A DNA stretch of 17,247 nt. Source: JAUXFS01 sp050329575. GTDB taxonomy: Bacteria > Pseudomonadota > Alphaproteobacteria > Rhodospirillales > Defluviicoccaceae. The position numbers and the translations under genes are program-made. The notes beneath the pieces were generated by a model, which did not search any database, was not told the origin of the DNA, and saw nothing but the letters and a program-made list of their open reading frames with translations. Within the stretch, counting starts at the first letter, position 1. Each line of letters opens with the position of its first letter. The DNA lies in assembly GCA_050329575.1 (NCBI GenBank), contig JBHJOP010000075.1, positions 1 to 17,247 on the forward strand, in the 5' to 3' direction. Shown one piece after another: positions 7,553-14,810 of the stretch.

Positions 7553-8724
7553 CCCGACACCGCCGCGATCTGCACTTTCATCGCCCGAGCGGCAAGGGTG
7601 AAGCCGCCGTCGCTGCCGTCGACGAAGTGGAGGTGGCGGGAGTCCCTGAGATCGAACAGGAGACAAGTCATCACGGCCGCGTCCGATCGGTGGGTGCCGT
7701 AAACGATGTCGCCGCGGGCGTGGCCGGCGGCGAGGATCGTCTCGATCGCCGTTCGCTGTGCCTCGGTGCAATCGAGAACCAGGCGAAGGACGTCGTCGAA
7801 TCGCCGATAGTCGGAATTGGCGCGCAGTTCCGCGCGGTAGACCGGGGCGTGGTAATCGCCGATCCTGCGATCGAACCATTCGGCGATCGCCTGCAGGAAG
7901 CTCTGCAGGCCGAGGGCGATGGCCTGGCGCCATCGCGGCTTGCGGCCGCGGGTGGCGACGATTTCAAGCCCCAGCCCGCGCGGCGGCCAGCGGAAGCGCA
8001 TGTTGTCCGCTTGAACCGGCCGCGCGGTCTCGATGCCGGGCCACAGGACGCGTTCGACGGCGGCGAGCAGGTCGCCGTAGATCCGTGCCCGTTCGCGAGC
8101 GGCTTCGGGGACCGCCGCCGCCAGCAGGCAGAGCATGTGGCCGTGAAGGGTGGCGAGGGGCTCCCAGCGGCAGGACAGGCCATCCAGGTCGGGCGGCTCG
8201 TCGTCGGCCTCGCCAAGCCCGAAGCGGCCCGCGGCATCGCCCTTCACCAGTCGGTCGGCCAGCGCGGCGCCGCCGCCGCTGAACATGGCGGTCCGGTTGC
8301 CTGGACTCAGCTCGAACATCGCGACGGCGATGTCCGCACCGCGAGCCCGGATCTCCGGGACCGGAACCGCCCCCAGCCGCAACCCCAGTCCGAAGCCGTC
8401 CCGCGCCAGCCTGCGGGTCCGCAGCAAGGCGCGGTCGACCGCCGGCGCGACCGCGCCGGGGACGAGCAGCGTTGCGCCGTCGCCGCCGAAAACGAAGGCG
8501 ATCTCAACACCGGAAGCGGCGTTGATCGCGGCGATGACGCAGGCAGCCCCGATCATGTTGACCGCCCTGTAGCGCCCTTCGGCGATCGCGCCGGTGGAGT
8601 TGACGACGTCGCAGCAATAGACGCGCCAGTTGTCGGGCGCCGGCGTGTAGCGATCCGGGTCGGCTGCCTGGGCGAAGCGGGTGAACGACGGCAGCGCCGC
8701 GATGAAGTCGTTGGTGTGAGGCAC
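7534..8724 (-). CDS. DUF3095 protein with cyclase-like motifs
   Basis: The 396-residue product matches what I know of DUF3095, a family without assigned function: an N-terminal DRYTPAPDNW region, CDVVNSTGAI, FVFGGDGATLL, GLSCRWEP, and a conserved C-terminal half with ANSDYRRFDDVLRLVLD and FVDGSDGG. Asp39 (in DVVNST) and Asp82 (in GGDGA) are 43 residues apart, much like the two metal-binding aspartates of class III adenylyl cyclases. I infer a cyclase-like fold, not a proven activity. There is no signal peptide or convincing membrane segment. GTG at 8724 is chosen because GGGGGAG lies just upstream and family similarity starts there. It begins 28 bp after the hydrolase gene on the same strand, so the two are probably cotranscribed. 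Its 3' end overlaps the glycosyltransferase gene tail to tail. Confidence 0.8.
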   Translation of the reverse strand: MPHTNDFIAALPSFTRFAQAADPDRYTPAPDNWRVYCCDVVNSTGAIAEGRYRAVNMIGAACVIAAINAASGVEIAFVFGGDGATLLVPGAVAPAVDRALLRTRRLARDGFGLGLRLGAVPVPEIRARGADIAVAMFELSPGNRTAMFSGGGAALADRLVKGDAAGRFGLGEADDEPPDLDGLSCRWEPLATLHGHMLCLLAAAVPEAARERARIYGDLLAAVERVLWPGIETARPVQADNMRFRWPPRGLGLEIVATRGRKPRWRQAIALGLQSFLQAIAEWFDRRIGDYHAPVYRAELRANSDYRRFDDVLRLVLDCTEAQRTAIETILAAGHARGDIVYGTHRSDAAVMTCLLFDLRDSRHLHFVDGSDGGFTLAARAMKVQIAAVSGQRRAT

Positions 8725-8752
8725 GCTTCTCCCCCAGGGTCGGCCGAGGCCG

Positions 8753-9580
8753 TCACAGGGCGGCGACGAAGGTGCGAATCGCCTCCAGGATCGCCGCCGG
8801 CTGTGCGAAATGCGGCACGTGGCCGCAATCGGCAAGGATGCGCTTGCGGAACGGGCCGGCGACTTGACGCTCGATCGCGTCGATCTGGGCGAGCGTCCCG
8901 TAATGGTCGTCCGCACCCTGGATTGCCAGGGTCGGGCAGCGGACTCGTGGCAGGTAGGACTCGATGTTCCAGCTGCGGAAAGCCGGATCCAGCCAGATAT
9001 CGTTCCAGCCGAAGAAGCTCGCCCTCGGGTCGCGGTGATAGCGGCCGAGCCGGACCTCGAGATCGGTGTCGTGGAAGGCCGTCCTCGTCTGTTCAATCGA
9101 CGTGATGGTCAAATCCTCGACGAACACGTGCGGCGCCTCGAGCACGATCCCTCTCACCGGCCGCCCGCTGCCGCCGGCATGGATGATGGCAATCGAGGCG
9201 CCGTCGCTGTGGCCGATCAGCACCGGATCGTCGATCCCGCGCTTGTCGAGCAGGGCCGGCAGGGTCACCAGCGCCTCTCGGTGCAGATAGTCGACGCCGA
9301 ACGGGGCCTCTCGCCCGCTCGACCAGCCGTAGCCGTGCCGCGAGTAAACCATCGTACCGCAGCCGGTGGCCGCTGCCAGATCGGCCGGAAACCCCTTCCA
9401 CAGGGCGATCGAGCCGATCCCCTCGTGCAGTAGCACCAGGGTCGGTGCCGCGGTCCGCGTCGGAGCATACCACCGGCACTCGATCGCCTGGCGCTCGAGC
9501 GTCTCCACGAAGACCTCGACCGGCCCGGAGTCCGCGCCGGGCCGAGTTGCGCCGGCTGCGGTGTCCTCGACATCGGTCAT
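8753..9580 (-). CDS. Alpha/beta-fold hydrolase
   Basis: The 275-residue product has the order of an alpha/beta hydrolase: the oxyanion-side LLHEGIGS segment (about residue 50), the nucleophile elbow GHSDG with Ser125, an acid in GADDHYG (about D225), and His254 in DCGHVPHF. It likely hydrolyses an ester, thioester or C-C bond of a small molecule; the substrate is not evident. No signal peptide is seen, so it should be cytoplasmic. ATG at 9580 has AGGGAG seven bases upstream. The open frame extends 42 codons further 5' but that part is arginine-rich and unlike the family. It is first in a likely two-gene operon with the DUF3095 gene, which gives no direct hint of substrate. Confidence 0.85.
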   Translation of the reverse strand: MTDVEDTAAGATRPGADSGPVEVFVETLERQAIECRWYAPTRTAAPTLVLLHEGIGSIALWKGFPADLAAATGCGTMVYSRHGYGWSSGREAPFGVDYLHREALVTLPALLDKRGIDDPVLIGHSDGASIAIIHAGGSGRPVRGIVLEAPHVFVEDLTITSIEQTRTAFHDTDLEVRLGRYHRDPRASFFGWNDIWLDPAFRSWNIESYLPRVRCPTLAIQGADDHYGTLAQIDAIERQVAGPFRKRILADCGHVPHFAQPAAILEAIRTFVAAL

Positions 9581-9741
9581 GACACTGCTCCCTGACCGCG
9601 AAGCGGTTCCCGTCGCGTCCTCGGCGGTGGCGCCCGGCCGCCGGCGAGGCGATCGTCTGCATTCCCCTCCGGCACGATAGTGCATCACGTGGACGATTGC
9701 GGGCAAGACAGGCCGGTGACGCCCACCCTGCGCGGCACGTG

Positions 9742-9771
9742 GCGCTGCGGATGACCGGCGCGCCGCAGCGC
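9742..9771 (-). terminator. Hairpin downstream of typA, possible terminator
   Basis: GCGCTGCGG (9742-9750) and CCGCAGCGC (9763-9771) form a perfect 9-bp stem with a 12-base loop, 29 bases past the typA stop codon. No T-tract follows on the minus strand, so if it terminates it is not a classic intrinsic terminator. It could instead protect the 3' end of the helicase-typA mRNA. Confidence 0.5.
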
Positions 9772-9799
9772 AGCGCGATCCGCCCGCGTCCGGCCTCCG

Positions 9800-11623
9800 T
9801 CAGGCGGCCCGCGAGGCGCGCTTGCGCTCGTGTTCCTTCAGGAACTTCTTGCGCACCCGGACCGATCTCGGGGTGACCTCGACCAGTTCGTCGTCGTCGA
9901 TGAACTCGAGGGCATACTCCAGGGTCACTTGGATCGGCGGCGTGAGCAGGATGTTCTCGTCACTGCCGGCGGCGCGGATGTTGGTGAGCTGCTTCGCCTT
10001 CATCGGGTTGACGGCGAGATCGTTGCCGCGGGCGTGGATGCCGACGACCATGCCTTCGTAGACCTCGGTGCCGGGATCGACGAACAGCCGCCCACGCTCC
10101 TGGAGGTTGAACAGCGCGTAAGCCAGCGCCTTGCCGGTGGCCATCGACACCAGAACGCCGTTGAGGCGACCGCCAAGGCCGCCGGGGACGCGCGGCCCGT
10201 AGGTCTCGAAGGCATGGTACATGAGGCCCGTGCCCGAGGTCGTGGTCAGGAACTCCGACCGGAAGCCGATGAGGCCGCGGCTGGGAATCAGGTAGTCGAG
10301 GCGTACCCGCTGCTTGTCGTCGGCGACCATGTCGCGCAGCTCGCCCCGTCGCTCGCCCAGCTTCTCCATCACCGCACCCTGGTGGGCGGCCTCAACGTCG
10401 ATGGTGAGTGTCTCCCAGGGCTCGTGGATCTCGCCGTCGACGGTCCGCAGGATCACCTCGGGTCGGGAGATCGCTAGTTCGTACCCCTCGCGGCGCATGG
10501 TCTCGATCAGGATCGCCAGATGCAGCTCGCCCCGTCCCGAAACCCTGAACCGGTTGGGATCCGCGGTCGGCTCGACGCGCAGCGCGACATTGTGCAGCAG
10601 CTCCTGTTCGAGTCGGGCACGGAGATGACGGCTGGTGACGTACTTGCCCTCACGGCCGGCGAACGGCGAGTCGTTGACCTGGAAGGTCATGCTGATCGTC
10701 GGCTCGCCGACGATCAACGGTGGCAAGGCCTCCACGACATCCGGATGGCACAGCGTGTCGGAGATGTGCAGCTCGTCGAGACCGGTGAACGCGATGATCT
10801 CTCCGGCCTCGGCGGTTTCCATTTCGATCCTCTCCATGCCGTGGAACCCGAGGATCTGCAGGATGCGGCCGCTCCGAACGGTGCCGTCGGCGGCGGCCAC
10901 GGTGACGGTGCTGTTGCGCCGGATGCGACCGCGCTGCACCCGGCCGATGCCGATGACGCCGACGTAGCTCGAATAATCGAGGGCGCTGACCTGCAGCTGG
11001 AACGGACCGTCGGCGTGCACGTCGGGGGGCGGGACATGGGCGACGATGGTATCGAACAGCACCGCCATGTCTTCGCCCCGCACGGTCGGTGTCGTCGATG
11101 CCCACCCGTGCACGGCCGACGTGTAGATGACCGGGAAATCCAGCTGTTCGTCGGTCGCTCCCAGCCGGTCGAAGAGATCGAAGGTGTGATCGAGCACCCA
11201 GCTCGGTCGCGCGCCCACGCGGTCCATCTTGTTGATCACCACGATCGGACGCAACCCGCGGGCGAGCGCCTTGCTGGTGACGAAGCGGGTCTGGGGCATC
11301 GGCCCTTCGACCGCATCGACCAACAGCAGCACCGAGTCCACCATCGACAGGATCCGCTCCACCTCGCCGCCGAAGTCGGCATGCCCGGGGGTGTCGACGA
11401 TGTTGATGCGCCATCCCCGCCATGTGAGGGCGGTGTTCTTGGCGAGGATGGTGATGCCGCGTTCACGCTCGAGTTCGAAGGAGTCCATCACCCGTTCCGC
11501 CAACTCACCGTGTTCGCGGAGGGTGCCGGACTGGCGAAGGAGCTGGTCGACCAGGGTGGTCTTGCCGTGATCGACATGAGCGATGATGGCGATGTTGCGC
11601 AGGCCCAGGATGCGGTCGGTCAT
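9800..11623 (-). CDS. typA: Ribosome-associated GTPase TypA/BipA
   Basis: TypA is a translational GTPase related to EF-G and LepA that binds the ribosome and aids ribosome assembly and growth at low temperature or under stress. The 607-residue product has the G1 motif AHVDHGKT (15-22), the switch I RERGIT, G3 DTPGH and G4 NKMD. It also has the BipA-specific C-terminal part (YLIPSRGLIGFRSEFLT, then NLQERG) and a lysine/arginine-rich tail. I place the start at ATG 11623 because this matches E. coli BipA in both length and N-terminus. It lacks an obvious Shine-Dalgarno sequence. An in-frame GTG at 11674 overlaps the helicase stop as GTGA and would add 17 residues, so coupled translation from there is a real alternative. 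It is the second gene of the helicase operon. Confidence 0.93.
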   Translation of the reverse strand: MTDRILGLRNIAIIAHVDHGKTTLVDQLLRQSGTLREHGELAERVMDSFELERERGITILAKNTALTWRGWRINIVDTPGHADFGGEVERILSMVDSVLLLVDAVEGPMPQTRFVTSKALARGLRPIVVINKMDRVGARPSWVLDHTFDLFDRLGATDEQLDFPVIYTSAVHGWASTTPTVRGEDMAVLFDTIVAHVPPPDVHADGPFQLQVSALDYSSYVGVIGIGRVQRGRIRRNSTVTVAAADGTVRSGRILQILGFHGMERIEMETAEAGEIIAFTGLDELHISDTLCHPDVVEALPPLIVGEPTISMTFQVNDSPFAGREGKYVTSRHLRARLEQELLHNVALRVEPTADPNRFRVSGRGELHLAILIETMRREGYELAISRPEVILRTVDGEIHEPWETLTIDVEAAHQGAVMEKLGERRGELRDMVADDKQRVRLDYLIPSRGLIGFRSEFLTTTSGTGLMYHAFETYGPRVPGGLGGRLNGVLVSMATGKALAYALFNLQERGRLFVDPGTEVYEGMVVGIHARGNDLAVNPMKAKQLTNIRAAGSDENILLTPPIQVTLEYALEFIDDDELVEVTPRSVRVRKKFLKEHERKRASRAA

Positions 11624-11670
11624 GGGGATCGCGTCGTCCACAGGATTGACGCCCCCTCGGATTGCCGCGG

Positions 11671-12900
11671 TCACGCCGCCTGCCGTCCCTTGCCGCGCGA
11701 CCGACGGCGCTGGCCGGCCGTTCGCGAGGCCGGCGTGGCGGCAACGGTGCGGGCGCGGGGGTCGCTGGACGACCGGTCGCCGGCCACCGACAGCGGGCGC
11801 CGGGTCAGCCTTTCGATATCGCGCAGGTACGGGCGCTCACTGGCATCGCAGAACGACAGCGCGGTGCCGGCCGCCCCGGCGCGAGCGGTTCGGCCGATGC
11901 GGTGGACATAGCTCTCGGGGACGTTCGGCAGTTCGTAGTTGATGACGTGGGTCACGCCGTCGACGTCGATGCCGCGCGCGGCGATGTCGGTGGCGACCAG
12001 GACCCGGGCGCGGCCGCTGCGGAACCTCTCCAGGGCTTGCTGGCGGGCACCCTGCGACTTGTTGCCGTGGATCGCCTCGGCGGCGACACCCGCAAGACCG
12101 AGTTGCTGCGCAACCCGGTTGGCGCCGTGCTTGGTGCGCGCGAATACGATCACCCGCGCCAGTCCCGGGTCCTTCAGCACCTCGGCGAGCAGCGCGCGCT
12201 TGTCGACGGCGTCGACGAAGTAGACATGCTGGTCGACCTGGTCGACGGTGGTGGCGGAGGGGGTCACTTCGACGTGAACCGGGTCGATCAGGATCTCGCC
12301 GGCGAGCCGGGCGACGTCGGTCGGCATCGTCGCCGAGAACAACAGCGATTGCCGCCGCTTCGGCAGCGCCTGGACGATTCTTCGGACATCGCGGACGAAT
12401 CCCATGTCCAGCATCCGGTCGGCCTCGTCGAGGACGAGATGGCTGACCTTGTCCAGTCGAAGGTGGCCCTGGCCAAGCAGATCGAGCAGGCGTCCCGGTG
12501 TCGCGATCAGCACGTCGACGCCGCGGGCGAGGGCGCGAACCTGCGGGTTCTGTCCGACACCGCCGAAGATCACGGTCGAGCGGAGGTCGAGATGGCGGCC
12601 ATAGGCGCGAAAGCTGTCGCCGATCTGAATCGCGAGCTCGCGGGTCGGAGCCAGCACCAGCGCGCGCGTGGCGCGCGGACCGGCCGCCGCGGCGGCACCG
12701 GCGAGCCGCTGCAGGATCGGCAGCGCGAAGGCCGCGGTCTTACCGGTCCCGGTCTGGGCGACGCCGAGCAGGTCTCTGCCGGCGAGCAGAAGCGGGATTG
12801 CGCGTTCCTGGATCGGCGTCGGGTCGACGTAGCCATCGGCGGCGAGGGCGCACAGGATCGGCTCGCAGAGGCCGACGGAGGCGAATGAGGTGTCTTTCAC
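11671..12900 (-). CDS. rhlE: DEAD-box ATP-dependent RNA helicase, RhlE-like
   Basis: This cytoplasmic enzyme unwinds short RNA duplexes, in ribosome assembly or mRNA turnover. The 409-residue product shows the DEAD-box motifs in order: Q motif (GYVDPTPIQ), AQTGTGKT (48-55), PTRELA, TPGR, DEAD (159-162), SAT (189-191), ARGIDV and HRIGRTAR (333-340). After the core there is only a short basic tail of about 40 residues, which fits the RhlE group better than the longer DeaD/CsdA proteins. GTG at 12900 is chosen because AAGGA lies seven bases upstream and the preceding codons are a run of arginines. It is first in an operon with typA and divergent from the csp gene, a cold-shock-like grouping. Confidence 0.92.
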   Translation of the reverse strand: MKDTSFASVGLCEPILCALAADGYVDPTPIQERAIPLLLAGRDLLGVAQTGTGKTAAFALPILQRLAGAAAAAGPRATRALVLAPTRELAIQIGDSFRAYGRHLDLRSTVIFGGVGQNPQVRALARGVDVLIATPGRLLDLLGQGHLRLDKVSHLVLDEADRMLDMGFVRDVRRIVQALPKRRQSLLFSATMPTDVARLAGEILIDPVHVEVTPSATTVDQVDQHVYFVDAVDKRALLAEVLKDPGLARVIVFARTKHGANRVAQQLGLAGVAAEAIHGNKSQGARQQALERFRSGRARVLVATDIAARGIDVDGVTHVINYELPNVPESYVHRIGRTARAGAAGTALSFCDASERPYLRDIERLTRRPLSVAGDRSSSDPRARTVAATPASRTAGQRRRSRGKGRQAA

Positions 12901-13378
12901 ACAGATATCCTTGTTGCGCCGGCGACGCGGCCGCGGCAATCGCGGCGCGGTCGTTCGACGGCGTTTCGGCCCCTTCCGCGCGCGGTCGGGACGGACGTAT
13001 TGTTGATGATGAGCTCGGGATGTGACGCTGCGGGTTGTTTCCGAAGCGCATCGCGCAATCGCGAGTCACTGATGCGATGCTGAGATGCGCCCACTTCGGC
13101 CCGATGTCAAGCGGCTGCTGCTCGAAGAAGTCATCCCGCGATGCGACCGCGGCGTTCGCTTGGCATCGCCGACGCGACCGGGACACGAGAACCGCCCGAT
13201 CTTGCCAGCGCGGCCGGGAATTGCTATTCGTTTTCGGCTCGGAAGACACTCGGTCGGCGTAACTTCATTGGCTGCTCCCGTCCTAGCCGCGTTACTCCCG
13301 CAGTTCGTGTTGCCCGAAGACCGACATCCCATCCGACCCGTCGCGGGATGTCATCGTTGAAGACCCGAAGGAGTTGTC
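12901..13378. other. Divergent intergenic region and likely long csp 5' leader
   Basis: These 478 bases separate the helicase gene from csp and contain no credible gene. Several short frames cross it, but none has a sensible product or ribosome-binding site. It holds AT-richer patches near 12995-13010 and 13215-13235 where promoters might lie, and two inverted repeats: 13048-13054 with 13074-13080 (GCATCGC/GCGATGC) and 13323-13330 with 13345-13352. Cold-shock genes often have long structured leaders, so part of this may be csp 5' untranslated RNA. I could not fix a promoter for either gene. Confidence 0.55.
13323..13352 (+). promoter_or_regulatory. Perfect hairpin just upstream of the csp ribosome-binding site
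   Basis: GACATCCC (13323-13330) and GGGATGTC (13345-13352) form a perfect 8-bp stem with a 14-base loop, ending 15 bases before AAGGAG (13368-13373). In RNA it could be a temperature- or protein-sensitive leader element for csp; in DNA it could be an operator. The sequence does not say which. Confidence 0.55.
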
Positions 13379-13588
13379 ATGGCGACCGGAACAGTGAAGT
13401 GGTTCAACGCCACCAAGGGTTATGGCTTCATCGCGCCGGAAGACGGTTCGAAGGACGCGTTCGTTCACATTTCCTCCGTCGAGAAAGCGGGGCTGTCTAC
13501 GCTTCGCGAGGGCCAGAAGGTCGAATACGAACTGGTGGCCGGGCGCAACGGTCGGGCGGCCGCCGAGAATCTGGTCGCGCTCGATTAG
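13379..13588 (+). CDS. cspA: CspA-family cold-shock domain protein
   Basis: The 69-residue product is a single cold-shock domain that binds single-stranded RNA and DNA and acts as an RNA chaperone. It starts MATGTVKWFNATKGYGFI, includes RNP1 (KGYGFI, 13-18) and RNP2 (FVHIS, 28-32), and ends in AAENLVALD, all as in the family. AAGGAG at 13368-13373 lies five bases before the ATG. Whether it is cold-induced or constitutive cannot be told from the protein. Its neighbours, a DEAD-box helicase and TypA, are also often tied to growth in the cold, and the hairpin upstream may control its translation. Confidence 0.95.
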   Translation: MATGTVKWFNATKGYGFIAPEDGSKDAFVHISSVEKAGLSTLREGQKVEYELVAGRNGRAAAENLVALD

Positions 13589-13737
13589 AGGCGGCGCCGC
13601 AACCGGCGTCGTCCGGACCGGCGAACACGTCGCCGTAACAAACCCGGTCGGGCAACCCGGCTAATCACGCCACCTGCCGTCCACCGGCCGACGTGCACCG
13701 GCGGCCAGCGGGGATGCCGTTCCCGAAAGGAGTTGAG

Positions 13738-13899
13738 ATGGCACGCAAGCCGAACTACCGGGCCGATCGCATCGAGCGCGAACGGTCCAAGGCTGCCAAG
13801 AAAGCGAAACGCGCCGAAGCCCGGGCAGAGAAATCGAAGGCCAAGGCCGAGAAGAACGAACCGGTCGGTGCCTCCGACGAGGGCCCGCACGACGACTGA
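13738..13899 (+). CDS. Small lysine/arginine-rich protein of unknown function
   Basis: The 53-residue product begins MARKPNYRADRIERERSKAA, continues as an alanine/lysine/arginine/glutamate-rich stretch that should form one long charged helix (about residues 9-40), and ends in an acidic tail (DEGPHDD). I recall similar small proteins in alphaproteobacteria annotated only as hypothetical. The start is firm: AAAGGAG (13726-13732) lies five bases before the ATG. Its charge suggests binding to RNA, DNA or ribosomes, but that is inference. It follows csp by 149 bp on the same strand, and its translation start region closely resembles that of csp, so the two may be expressed together. Confidence 0.75.
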   Translation: MARKPNYRADRIERERSKAAKKAKRAEARAEKSKAKAEKNEPVGASDEGPHDD

Positions 13900-13951
13900 C
13901 GACCGAGGGTCCGCCTGCCTCGCCCCGCGCGATCGCCGCCGCAGGGGTCTG

Positions 13952-13980
13952 TTGTCGGGTGCACGGCGTTGCCCTACGCT
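13952..13980 (+). promoter_or_regulatory. Candidate promoter for the SDR-ppsR operon
   Basis: TTGTCG (13952-13957), a 17-bp spacer and TACGCT (13975-13980) lie about 78 bases before the dehydrogenase start. The hexamers match the sigma-70 consensus at four and three of six positions. It sits in the 158-bp gap after the small basic protein gene, where a promoter is expected, but the evidence is only pattern. Confidence 0.33.
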
Positions 13981-14057
13981 CACCGGGTAGCCGCCGCCGA
14001 CGGGGGCACCGGTGGCACGGGTACGGCGAGGGAAGGGCGCGTCGAGGACGAGTGACG

Positions 14058-14810
14058 ATGGATCTATGGGATTGCCCGGCGGTGGTAACCGGCGCGGCTT
14101 CGGGGCTGGGCGCGGAGACCGCTCGTCACCTGGCCGAAGCCGGCGCCCGGGTGACGGTGATCGACATCGACGGTGCCGGCGTCGAAGCCCTGGCCGGGGA
14201 CATCGGCGCGTTGGCGATCCCTTGCGACGTCGCCGACGAGATCGCCGCCGAGGAGGCGATCGCACGGGCCAGGGACATCAACGGGGCCGCGCGGGTGCTT
14301 GTCAACTGTGTCGGCGTCGCAAAGCCGCAGCGGATCGTCAGCGCCGGCAAGCCGATGCCGCTCGCGAGCTTCCGACATCTGGTCGAGGTCAACCTGATCA
14401 GCACCTTCAATATGATGCGGCTGGTCGCGGCCGACATGGCCGGCCTCAACGCGGGCCGGGACGGTGAGCGCGGGGTGATCATCTCGACGGCGTCGGTTTC
14501 GGCCTACGAAGGTCAGATCGGCGAGGCCGCCTACGCCGCCTCGAAGGGGGGCGTCGTCGGCATGATCCTGCCGGCCGCCCGCGAACTGGGCTCGCTCGGG
14601 ATCCGGGTCGTCGGCATTGCGCCGGGGCTGTTCAGCACCCCGACCCTGTTCAGCCTGGAGCAGAACCTGGACCCGCGCATCGCCCAATCGGTGCCGTTCC
14701 CGCAGCGGTTCGGCGACCCGGCCGAATTCGCCATCCTGGTCCTGCACGTGATCAAGAACACGATGATCAACGGCACCGTGCTCCGGCTCGACGGCGGCTA
14801 TCACAAATGA
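14058..14810 (+). CDS. Short-chain dehydrogenase/reductase, HSD17B10-like
   Basis: The 250-residue product is a classical SDR with an NAD-type Rossmann fold: TGAASGLG (11-18), Asp36/Asp38 at the end of strand 2 (favouring NAD(H) over NADP(H)), and the catalytic Ser146, Tyr159 and Lys163 in YAASK. Its sequence resembles human HSD17B10 (3-hydroxyacyl-CoA dehydrogenase type 2) in GVIISTASVSAYEGQIGEAAY, in IAPGLFSTP and in VPFPQRFGDPAEFA. A role in fatty-acid or branched-chain acyl-CoA oxidation is therefore likely, though steroid or other alcohol substrates are possible. ATG at 14058 has GAGGA nine bases upstream; a GTG six bases earlier is too close to that site. Its stop overlaps the next start as ATGA, indicating translational coupling. 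Confidence 0.9.
   Translation: MDLWDCPAVVTGAASGLGAETARHLAEAGARVTVIDIDGAGVEALAGDIGALAIPCDVADEIAAEEAIARARDINGAARVLVNCVGVAKPQRIVSAGKPMPLASFRHLVEVNLISTFNMMRLVAADMAGLNAGRDGERGVIISTASVSAYEGQIGEAAYAASKGGVVGMILPAARELGSLGIRVVGIAPGLFSTPTLFSLEQNLDPRIAQSVPFPQRFGDPAEFAILVLHVIKNTMINGTVLRLDGGYHK

Noticed and set aside
7303..9105. Plus-strand 600-codon open frame opposite the DUF3095 and hydrolase genes
   Set aside because: No recognisable motif and low-complexity charged composition; both genes on the other strand have clear family motifs and ribosome-binding sites.
10520..11911. Plus-strand open frame opposite typA
   Set aside because: It is antisense to the conserved GTPase core and has no domain of its own.
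13085..13360. Short plus-strand frame in the csp leader
   Set aside because: No ribosome-binding site or recognisable product, and it would cover the hairpin before csp; more likely untranslated leader.
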